Part shown: one piece after another, positions 47,752 through 59,700 of the stretch
How the letters are laid out: the number at the start of each line of letters is the position of its first letter
Position numbering within the stretch: position 1 is the first letter of the stretch
Notes under the pieces: generated by a model
The model's database searches: none
What the model was told of the DNA's origin: nothing
What the model saw: the letters and a program-made list of their open reading frames with translations, nothing else
Made by a program: the position numbers and the translations under genes
Assembly (NCBI RefSeq): GCF_963675165.1
Contig: NC_087388.1
Span: 4,035,047-4,099,046, forward strand
Source: Halichondria panicea
Lineage: Eukaryota > Porifera > Demospongiae > Suberitida > Halichondriidae
Direction of reading: 5' to 3'
Length of the DNA: 64,000 nt

Positions 47752-50700
47752 TCAAGTGTTACTATGTGTTATATACCATGCAGAAGATGGGTGTGCTCTG
47801 GTGTGCGGTCTCGAGCCTGAAGGGGGAATTTGTTTAGCTTTCTTAATCCCTGTTGAGCCTACATCCTCATTCATTCTGATATTTTCTAGAATTTTTCTTT
47901 TTCCATCTCGTACCTGGTAGTACGTGGCCGTGTACGAGGTAATGCGATCAATACCAGATCTATTACTTAATGTGGCCTTAAAAGTGACATCAAACTTACC
48001 CTGTATACCTCCCTTACATATGCCTTTTCTGTTTCTTTCCTGATGCCACTCCTTTTTGTTGTATTCGGAGGTAGAGGGAATAGCATTCCCATAATAACAT
48101 GGATCACAACATTTAGGGGAGAAAAACCTGCCCCCTGCATTGACACCAGCATTTGCAGGTGCTACATGGAATGTCTCCAACTTCTTTTCGCTCCGCATAC
48201 CATATATTGGGCCGGTTCTAGCTCGTTCATTTGTAAATTCCATCCCTGTAATTGTACCCCTAAATAACACGACTCGTCCAGCCTCATTATAGACTGTCTC
48301 ATTCTTCACCTGTATTCCATTGCGTTGTTTATATTGTCTATAGAGTATATTGTCTTCCTGATATTCGTCGTAAGTTTCTGGTAACATATCATGAGCCTTT
48401 TTTCTGGATCTTTTCTTAACACCTTGACCAGCAGAATTGCCAGGATTTTCCCCCCCAGGATTTCCCCCCAGTAGGCGAACACGTTGATCAGCAGAATTGC
48501 CAGGATTTCCCCCAGTACGATGGCTCTGGTGAGGCGCTGCCTGTTGGCCATTTTCATTGCTACCAATAGAACCATGTGAACTTGTCACTGGTTGAGCTGG
48601 GGCTTGCATCATGACAGTTTGGTGGTTTGAGGGGTCACAAATACTTTCTTTAAATGTATCTCTTTGTTTTTGATGGTCTTTGAGGATTTCATCTTCTTCT
48701 GCAGGAAGAGGCTGTTGTTGGGAAAGTGTAGCTGGTACAGTCACATCTGCTAGCTCCGGGCGAATATTGTTTTGACTAAGGTTTTTCACAACTTGAGATG
48801 GAGACTTACCAAATGTCTTTTTTACACACTTTGAGACAGCCTTCTTTGAAGCCTTTCCAACTGTTTTGACACCTTTTTTGACAACTTTTTCGACACCTTT
48901 ATTCAGTGTAGATTGCAATTTCTTTTCTATTGGCTCTATATAGGCTCGTTCAATATCAGCTAATTCACTTTCAATTAAACTTTCTCTGGCAGGCAATACG
49001 TTCCGATCAGTGGTGTTTAAAGGCTCCGGACAATCTTGCAATACAGTAGGCGTATTATTTCTACCAACCAGGTGATTGGGCCTTCCACTGCCACTCCGAG
49101 AGCCTTTCTGTCTTTCACTGTTAGAGTGCCTTCTTTGGCCAGAGTGCTCAGCAGTGTCTTGGGTTTTATTGGATTTGCAATCTAGTACTTTAACCACAGC
49201 TGACACTAGGTGACCCACTTTCACAACTTTTTTCACTGCGGAGTATATTATTTTTGCTATTCGAACAGCTTTTGCAGCATTTCCGGCCACTTTGGCCCAT
49301 TTGGAGTTAGATCTGCTTAAGTTAGCAGCTAGTGTATCAAAGCTGTTACTCAAGCAAGTGCTTATTTCGGATACAATCCGATCAACATGATCTGGTAAAA
49401 GTTGTTGTAGAGCTTTTACTAAATGCTTTTGGATATCTTGACACTTTTCATGGAAAGCATCATCAGTATCGGCTACATCGTACAATCTGGTTACCCGTTT
49501 GTGTAATTCATCTCTCATCTTTGATAATATGTTCTTCTGAATGAATTCCACAACACCAGCAACTATTTGCTGTTGTGCTTCAGCCAAAACTATGTCTGAA
49601 ATTATTCCTGTCACAGCACTCACAGCAAACTGGCCAGCAGCTTTAGCCATGACTTTACCAAATGCTGCCAGTGTAGAAGGTGAGCCAAGTTTAGCAGCTG
49701 TACTGCCACCAGATGCCAAAAAACCAATGCCAGCAGTTGCTACAGTGATGGCAATGCTAATAGCTTTCTGTATTGCCCAGTCTTTCCAACTAAATGTCCC
49801 AGTTAGGCCTGCCATAGTAGCGTACATCATGTCATTTATTCCTTCGGCAATCAGTCCAGCCCCTATTGAAGCACCTACTCCGGCTGTGAATACGACTAGA
49901 GCTGCCCCAGCTATGACTTGAGCAAGACCAATCATGGCGCATGCAAAAGCGTTCCAATCCCAGCACCATCCTTTGTCAGCTTGTTCCACTGTTAAAAAGT
50001 TATCCATATGCCATGTGGTGAAGAACTCTAGTGCTTGAGGAATTTCATCAGGGCGAGGATCAAGTTCACTGAAATCAACAAAACTAACTTTCATGTCTCG
50101 TTCAAATTTACAGACTTCACCTTGTAAGCCTTGCAGGACGTTTAGGATGAAACTAGTCTGTGCCTCGGTGTATTCTTTACCTAATGCTTTCTCTGCCAGT
50201 GACCTCAATTCTTCATCCTTGATGCCATATTTGGTTGTAACAGCCAGTTGGCCAGACTTTAAGATTCCATATTCCTGAAGAAACACATGAATTTTTTTCG
50301 CTTCCAGTGATTTCTTCCCATAAGGTAGCATGTGTTCGTAGAGATAACGACTTTCATTCTCACAGCAGTGCTTTAACACTTCTGCCAAGAATGCACGTAA
50401 CTTAAGGTGACCACCATCCCTGGAGATTTCAATATCTTTATAGACACCCAGTTCTAGAGTAAGTATACACTCGCAAGCTGTTTCAATGAGTAAACCTCTC
50501 CTAGTTTCAACAACAAGGCAGTTATCCTTCAAGTGTGAAATTAGATTTATGTATTCCTGTTTCTGCAGGGTGGGATCATGAGATGGTAGTACGATTTGAC
50601 AATCAGTTTCCTGAGATTTGAACTGATTTACAAACTTTTTCCAGTTCTCGTTGTGTTCATCACTAGTCAGTTTTGCCTCTACTTGTTTAACTTCGATAAC

Positions 50701-53700
50701 TACAACCTCTTCAGTCTGCCCCATTAGCGGGCTAAGAACACTCCAAAGATCTTCACTGCTGAAAATAAACTTTGAGATATCACTTTCGATGATACTGGTA
50801 CTTGTGGGGACAAGACTCATTAAATGGTCTGCAATGTGAGGATCAACCTCTTTGTTAAGAAGATGCTTTAGTTTATCCCCTTTTTTCCAGCACTTCCTTA
50901 CTTTATGGTGGTATATAAATCCGTGTGCAACCAACTTGCCATAGATTTCCCCTGACTGCTTTTCAGTTATATTCTCACTAGTTAAAGTAGATTCTTTAAC
51001 AAATGAAGACTCATCAACAGTGCCTCCCAACAGTGTCTCAATGATGTTTAAGTGCAATCCAATAACTTTGATCTTTTCTTCTGTTTGCTGTAAATAACGG
51101 TTTTCACTGCAGTCAACATGTTGGCTAACATCAAGAAGATCGGATAACAAGCGACCGATTTCTCCATTAGACATCCAACTTCTACGCAACTCATTCAGAT
51201 GAGATCGTGCAATTTTCAAAAAGTGGCAAACCCTTTTTTTATTTTCAACTGTTGCTTTATGGTTAAGTTTAACGAAGCAATAGCAAGCTGCCATTGCAGG
51301 AAGTCCTGTTATATCACCTTTAAGTATCGCTCTTTCAAAACAGGTTTGAGCAGCTGAGTACATTTCCTTTTTATTGTTCTTGAAAGATCTCTTTTCAGGC
51401 TTTTGGATCTCTTTGAGAAAAGCTTGGCCTAGTTGGATGTAGTCTTCTGGTATTGTGAAAAATGGTGAGTCAGAAGCTGTTGAAGGAACTGACAGCTCTT
51501 CATAACGAAACTCTTTGTTAAAGAGATCTTGAACTTGCTGTCTTTTGTCTTGGGTATCTGCAGCTTGAATTTGTGTGCGCATTGAGTCTAACCAATAAGC
51601 CCAGCGATCAGTTACGATTGTAATACAAGCTCTTTTGCACTCTTCAAGCTTCATAATCGCAATATTAAACAATTTAGCACTGCTAACGTTTACAGCTGAA
51701 GCAAATGCTTTTCTATATTCCTGGAATAGTAAGTACATTTTCTCTTCGAGATCAAGTTTGGGCAAGCCTTCACTTAACAGTACACCAAGTCGATCAGTCT
51801 CTGCTTGGTCTCTTTTGATCTTCTCCATTTCTACTATTACTTCAGTTGCAGTTTCAAGAGAGCCAAAAGTTTCAATTTCATCTTGATACTCTCTGTAATC
51901 AATTGGAACAACTAAACAGCCACTTCCAGCTTGTCCGGCACGAGCAGCTCTCCCAAATGCTTGCTCTTCTATTCTTGTATTCTCGGGCAGGAAACTTAGT
52001 ATCACATGCAAACCTTTAGGAACTTGTTCTTCTTTGATAATGATGTCTGTTCCACGTCCTCCCTTATTAGTGGCCAATACAACTTGTCCAGGTTGAGCAC
52101 CACCTTGTTTGAATACATTTTCAATATCATCGCCATCGCGGGCATAATCGATGATATGCTCTTCAGCAACTACAGCATGAGTTAGTAGGTAGTTTTTCAA
52201 CAGCTGTAGCTGACGAATGTTCTCACAAATGACCAATATAGGTTGGCTTGCAGTCTTAGAAGATATCTCGGTTTGTATTTGTTTAAACCACTCTTCCTCA
52301 TTTGAGGCACAATGAGACTTGGCTTGTGAGTATCTCTTGACTCGGTTAGTTGGAAGCTCCACTGTTCTGATTGTGTAAACAGTTTCAAGCAACCTACGTG
52401 ATGAAACAGAACCAAGGGTGCCGGTCAGACCATAGAGTTGCTCGTTATATTTTTTGAAGAACCTCTTGTTTGAGATGAAAACAGCTTTTAGACTCTCAGT
52501 TGAAAGAGGGAGCCGATACTTGAGCTCAAGAAACTGTGACAAACCGTTACTCCATTTCATATTGTACTGCTCAGTGCCTGTTTGTTTATCGATGGGGAAA
52601 ATGTGCCTGCTATCAGATTGCTCTTCTCGTTTGTGATCGAGGATAAATTGATCGTTTGCGTCCATAAGCCGGGCTTGGTATGCACTTCGAACCCACGCTT
52701 TCATTTTGTGCCGACAGAATCCCTTCAAGTACTCGGGGACAGAGATTGTTTCGTTCTCAATCAAAGCAATTAAATGATCTGCTAGCTCATTCAAGATTGT
52801 TTCAAAGGAAGTATCTCTGTTCTCACTTTGTGGGTTAAGGTTTAGAATCGAACACCAAATTGTTACGAAGAGAGATTCTAAGTGTTTCAAAGCTGGGCTC
52901 TCGTGAGACAGATACAGCATGTGCCGACCTTTATCAAGGAACATGCTATCAACTTCATCTACGAGCAGACAATTTCTTTCGGAATTCAAATAGCGAGCAC
53001 TGAAGTTCGTACCACCTGGATTGTTTTCTTCAGTTAGAACATCCCTTTGGAATGAACCAACCTCACCATACACTATGTGTGAATTGTAAGCCTGTTGATT
53101 GGTGTCATCATCCTCTCCACAGTTAACAGCTGCCACAAGTCCAAGAATATCGAAGAATTTCTCGCACTTATCTCTTCCATCTTTAGCCAGATCTCTATTG
53201 CTCGACACAACATCAACCTTACAACCAAGCAAGGCTTTAGCAGCTGCAAGCATTCCAACAATCAGTGTCTTCCCTTCCCCTGTCTTAACCTGTTGAAGGA
53301 GGCCTTTGTTGCTTGTTTGCAAAAAGAGCAAAAGAGACACAATTTGTGTGTTGTAGGGTACTTGTATTGAAGTTGTCGATGTAGCTAACATCCAAGCTAG
53401 TACTATGTGTACAACAAACTGCACGCGGTGTTTCTTAAGCCATTCATCTTTCTCATCAACAGAAATACATTTCTGAAGCGTTTTAAAAAAATCTCTCAGT
53501 TGTTGCTTACTAGGCAAGGGTTGCTTAGAACAATGTTCAATACAGTCAATGGTTTCCACTGCTTCTCCTTTGAATTGCTCTAGCTCACGAGGGCTGATGG
53601 CAAAATCACCACTTTTCATTTGATATTCAATGAGGTCGATTATCTCACTAACTCTATGTGGCTTACTACTTCGCTTGTTACTTTCTATTTCCCTCAGCGC

Positions 53701-56700
53701 AGGTAACCAATCAAGATAGTCACAATCTACGATGATAGAGCTAATCTCCTGCAGAGTAACTCTCTTGTAATACAAATCTTCAAATAAAGTCATCAAAAAC
53801 CCGTTATCTTTAGCACCACTGCTGATATACTTGCTTCTCATAGTGTACAAGAGAGACATAAGTTCTAAGTGAGGTATACCAGCTTCAAGCCGAACTCGAT
53901 TCATCAAGTACATTGTTTTTTGTTTATCAGCTTTTGTGATGTCAGCCCAGTGATCAATATATTGCTTGAAATGTATCACCGCTAGTTCTTTCTCCCAAAG
54001 TGGCATTGAAGTATTACATAACGAAGTGGAGACTTCCGAACACACTTCAACAAAAGGTAGCCATTCTATAATAGTGATAAGCTGAGCAAGGGTAAGTATA
54101 CCAACTGTCGAGTTTGGATCAGCTTTATGATACTGATCATTTGTGAAGACATTGTATAGAATTTGCAAAAGCTTGGTATCAATACACATCAACTTGTCGT
54201 GAAGGTAAATGCAGTTTGACTTAAAATGATCAGTGCAGACTCGTACAAAGTTGAATGCAAGCAAGTTTGAGAGCCATTGGCCGCTGGGAACTTGCCGTAG
54301 AATAGAGACTACTGGCAATAGATCTGGAGTAACTTTAATAACTTGGATGATGGTAAGCAAGTTTGACAGTAGATCAGTACAATCACTTTGATTTGTCAAT
54401 GGCAAATTTTCTAAGAGCTCAGCTTGCAACAATTTTGTGAGCACAGCACCTATTAAAAGCAAATCATGGATGGTCTCCCAGGCATATTGTTGGAACGCTG
54501 TTTCTGATTTGCTTACTAAGCATGAGCAAAAGGCATGCAGGACTAACTCTCTCCGTGAGTCGTGTCTGAAGAATTTGTCAGAGAGAATTACTTGAAAGAA
54601 TTCAATAATTTCGTGCAGCCTTTTACTAACCCATGAGAGTAGGATTATTGAGACGTGTGAGTAAAACTCAGGAGAATACAGTATATTCTCCAGACATGAT
54701 TCGTTTGAAAGACTGCAATTGACAACACATTCAATTTTCAAAAATTCTTCATGTAGATCTTCTATTGAACGAATCATGCTCATTAGTGTATAAAGATTTT
54801 GTTCATCTTCTTCCATATCTTTTATCACTTCCAGGAACACTTCAATTCTGTGGTATTTAGTGAAGTTTGGGATTCTATTTAACAATTGTTCTGTTTCAGA
54901 GCTAAGTGGTTTGTTTAAGTTTGGACTTTTCTCGATAATGATTTTTAATCCTTCCGATATATTGCTATACATTTGAAACCGAGGGTGAGCACTCTCAAAC
55001 GTTAAGTAATTGTTGACATTTTCAGACTCACGAAGGTATGCAAATGCTGAACAAAGGCACTTTGCAGTGTGAACTGAGAAATTATCCACCTTCAAAACAT
55101 TCTCCCAAAGTTGCAAGTAAGTGTCATCTATGTTCACATGACCCTTGTGTTTCCTCTTTCTACCCTCAATCAGCAGAAACTGTAAGTACGATTCCATTCC
55201 CAACAAATAGACATCTTCAACAACTATGCTTTCACAGGCTGGCAACAAAATCTCCTCTAATAGTTGTTTCATCATCTGAAAACATTGCAGGTCACAAGGA
55301 AGTGAGTTAACACACTCTTTAACAAACTGTTGACGAATCAATCTCACTAGCTTTGGCACATCTTTGTCATAAAGGACAGTGGGAGAATCTTGTATGGCAG
55401 CTTTGAGTGCTGTGTTAAGCTGAGAAGTTGGCAATGACGCTTGATATAGCTGATCATACTTATTCAGTAGGTTAGAAACCAATAGAAGATTTTTAATAGG
55501 ATTCTCGTTTGTATTGGTTACCAGTGGTAGCGAGTAGGTAAACTCAGTATCCACTATAGATTCACATTTTTCAATATTGTACACAATAGCTGGCTTTGAG
55601 GGGTGCTTGATAACGCAAGCAGCAACAGAAGATTGTATCTGTGAGATATCATCTTCAGTAAGTTCAAGAACTTCAAGTGTTTTCACTATTTCTAGAGCTT
55701 TGTCCCTACATAAACATTGAATTATAACGACTTTGTCCTTTAAGTGTTCATCCATTAATTTATTTTTGACATCTTCTATACAAATCTGTTCACACAAGCA
55801 TGTTCGTAAATCGATACATTCAATGCATACATTCGCGCTATGTTCATCTACTAGAACTTGGCCACAAAAGTCAACTTTAAAGTGGGTGTGAAACTCGTTT
55901 TCATATCCAAGTCTTCCAAGAAGACAAGCAGCTTCTTCCTGGTTCAAAATTATTTGCTCTCCTTCTTTCTCAAGTAATTCTGTCATATTTCTTCTGAGAG
56001 CATTTGCAATGGTGTCATCAGACACCTCTCTGTATTGTAACGAATGTGGCTGATTGATTGACAATGTACAGGACTCCCACTGACCACTGCTTGGGTAGAG
56101 AACTAACGTGTGGCAATCGATATTATCCTCCTCATTAGGTTCCTGTGTTTGGAAAACAACCTTGTGTTGTGGTGGAAGTCTCTCGAGTACAACATGAACT
56201 TTTCGTTCTGTTTGAATACTTAAATCAGGGTAGATCCACTTTACTAAAGTACTCAGGCAAGAAGACGGCTCAAATCGATCGCTAAGTGACAGCTTATGAA
56301 GTAGAAACTGCTTGCACATTTCTGTTCTCTCCAGATTGTACAACAAAGAAAAATATTCAAGGTTCGTTGAAGTACAAACCAATTCTTTGATGTCTAGTAA
56401 CTTTTGCATTAACTGTAACTGTGAAACACCTTGCTTGAGTGTACAGGACAATTCTACCAATACTTCACTGGTAGCGATTGCTCTACCTTTTTCGTCAGAG
56501 ATTGTTTGCAGTCGCTTTTGAATACACAACACCCAATACTTTAGAAGAGGTGATGGCTGTGAGAGGGGGTAGTGACCTAGTACCCTGAAAACGTTTCTGA
56601 AATTGTCTGCTCTTGTTCGGATGGAATCTGTTGTGCATGTGCTTCGCTCCTTTTTCAGCTGCACGCAGAAAAGCTCCAAGTTCAAAACAGACATTGAAAC

Positions 56701-59700
56701 ATCCATCTGTAAGAGTGAATGATCACACTTTTCAATGTCATCGGGACAAGTTTGGTCTATAATACTTCTGAGGATCTGTAAAAAGCTCTTGACTGTCGTG
56801 TTCAAGGAGTAATTTCCCTGTGACGTTTTATCAATAAGAGATACAATTTTTTCTAGAGCTGTTATGTTCAAACCGTCTTCATTTACTCGCTGAAAAAAGT
56901 CATTAATATTGGTATCGGCTTCAAAGGAGTGGAAATAGCGTTGTAGAGCATTAAACAACCAAGACAAAAGATTGAGAATTTCATCTGGAAACTTTGATAC
57001 AATCCTTTTTGAGCTGGTGGCACACACAGACATTGCTGCTGTCAGTGTAGGTGCACTAGGAAATGCCTGAAATGCTGCATAAGCATCTTCAAACCGAACA
57101 CCAGGTACTGAAATCTGTGACTGTAAATCAGGCACTTGTATGCCAGTGGTGCTCTGGAAATATTGAGCTAGATTTACAAACATTGTGCTGATTATAGTAT
57201 ACACGGGAGAGGGCATAGTTTTTAATTTAGCTAACAAATCAGTGAATGCCTTTTGATTGTGCTGACAGTTGATTGGTAATGGGTGGATTTTTTCGATTAG
57301 AGATTGACTCGCTGCCACACAAGGTACCTTCTCAGAACCCTCTCTAATTTGCTTATCATCACAAAGCATTCGAAGTATGTCGCAAACCTGTACATAGAAT
57401 GCCCTAAGCCCATCCACTACTGTTTCTGAGCTAAGATGCTCAATGTAGCTATCATGTGATTCGGTGAAGCGTTTTAGGTGATATAAATGAATACTTGACA
57501 ACAGTTTGAAGAATTTCTTGGAGGATGGGATTTTGTTGAAATTATCGATGGCTTGTTTCACCTTCAATGATGCTGCATTGCAGAATGGCCTTGTGCTAAT
57601 CCAAGAAGCATCCAAAGGCAAAATGAGTAGATTTTCGCCAAGTAAGATTTTTTGGATGGTACTAAGTTCGTCACAAGATGTAGCCGTGATAACATCGTTA
57701 ACACATTGAGCATAGAACTTCTGAACATACTGAAATTGTTGAGTTTGATAATACTTTCCACCAACCACCAAATACGTCTTTCTGATTGCAATTAACAGTT
57801 TCAGTTTCCAAATACAGCATAGTTGTTCTTTGCAGCATGGAACAGACTTAGGTCCATAGTTGGTTCGTATCCAAGTCGCCATTTGAGAGTAGAGCATATT
57901 ATCACGTGGAATTGCTTGAATTTGGTTATTTTCAACCTCAACATCGTTCAATAAGGCCAGTAGTGACTTATCGTGGATTGATCGTCCTGAATAAGAGCCA
58001 ACATGGTAATACTGATATCGGTCACTACCTTGTTTGAGAATACGAAAGTAATCAGTAGCTTTGTGTGTTCTCATCAAGCTGGGGGGTCCATTTGAAATGA
58101 AAATTTCTCTTTCTGATATTTTCAACATTATCTCGTTTACAACAATGTCACTGCTGTCGCCAGACAAAAGTACCTCCACAGATAGGAGGCTTAAATACTT
58201 TCCTGCACAGGTCTTTAGTGAAGACAGATCAAGAATCGCTTTTGGGCTGTCCGTTTTTGCACCAAGATAACCCAATGTTTTATAGTGGCTTCTTTCCTCC
58301 ACATCTTTCATTAGTTGAGCTCGTTCTCGTCGCCTTTCTGTTGTAGTTTGCTGTTGCATACTCCTCTGTAGAGATGCAGATTGACTGTGAATGCGAGTGA
58401 TCCAAGCTTCACTGTTATTTCTTATCATCTCACTGTGTTTTATGACGGTGAAATTTTCTTCCACGGGTTCTCCGATTTTTTTTGCGAATGCACTCATGAA
58501 ACTGGCATGAGATTTAGCATTCCAATGTTGCAGAGATTGTCGACACTGTTCCTGCATAGAATGGAAGCAAGCACACTTATCAATCGCTTTGTTTTCGTTA
58601 GCTACAGCGTGATTCACTTTAACTTGACATTTTCTCCCGTCTTTATTCTTCCCTCTCCCACTACTACTAAAATCAGGGTGACTTCCAGCCTTCTCTGCAT
58701 ATGGTAGTGAAGTTCCATCCTCCTCGTAACATGCTCCAGACCCACGAAGTTTCGGAATAGCGGAGTGTGTTAATTCTCCCACGATAGTTGTTGTTTTCCT
58801 GCAATCTTTTCCGCTGAAGAAATTCCCCCACGTACCCCAGAAACCAGCATGTTTTGCATACGCTCCGTTGTCTTTGCCATGTCTTGTATGCTTTCCACCT
58901 TTACCCGACAGGCCTGGAATGCCTGACATTCCATCTTCGATTTTCTCTCGACTTTCTTGACAATTTTCATTGTTTTCAAGATCAATTAATTGAATTTTAC
59001 CGCTGATTCCTGATTTTCCAGGAGCTCCACCCATTCCAGCATCACCCCCTTGGCCTCCGTTTTCACCAAACGTTCCATAGTTAATAATAACTCTAGATTT
59101 ACAGGAATAATAGCCCCAGCCACTTTCAAATTTGGGATCATACCCGTCACGTCCTTCAGAGGAGGGGGACCAACCAGTTCCGCCATTGCCTCCATTTTGA
59201 CCATTCTCCCCTCGACTTCCATTGGCGGAAAGATTCCAATCATCGCGGCATAAGCTGCCACTAACCAACAAGATGTGACCACCAGGGTTTCCATAGCGAC
59301 CATTGTTCCCATCAATACCTGGCTTTCCGTCGTGGTTACTGTACTGGTTACCAGCCTCCCCAGATAAGGCAGTGTCTGGGAAATCATTATCTAATATAGA
59401 CAGTCCATCAGTGTTGATACTGACGCCATCCTTGTCTGTGGAAGAAGTTTTCGGTGAAATACAAGCAAAACTAATCCCTGGAAGTGTTATGTTGGCATCA
59501 GCATATACGACTGAGTCAGCAAAAAATCTAAGATGATCTCCTGGTTTTAGTCCCATTGAGTTTTTTTCCAGCCATTCTTTAAGGGATGCATTTGCTCCTG
59601 CAAAACTTCCAGCTACAAATTTCACGTTGAAGATTCGATAGTCATCCTCATGCTCATAAGAAGTAGTGTAGCGCTGTAGCATGGGCGAAAGCAGCGCACA

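Noticed and set aside
48043-59536. Many 60-130-codon frames on the opposite strand or other frames of the giant exon
   Set aside because: They are shadows of the 4,288-codon frame, which carries the SecA motifs.
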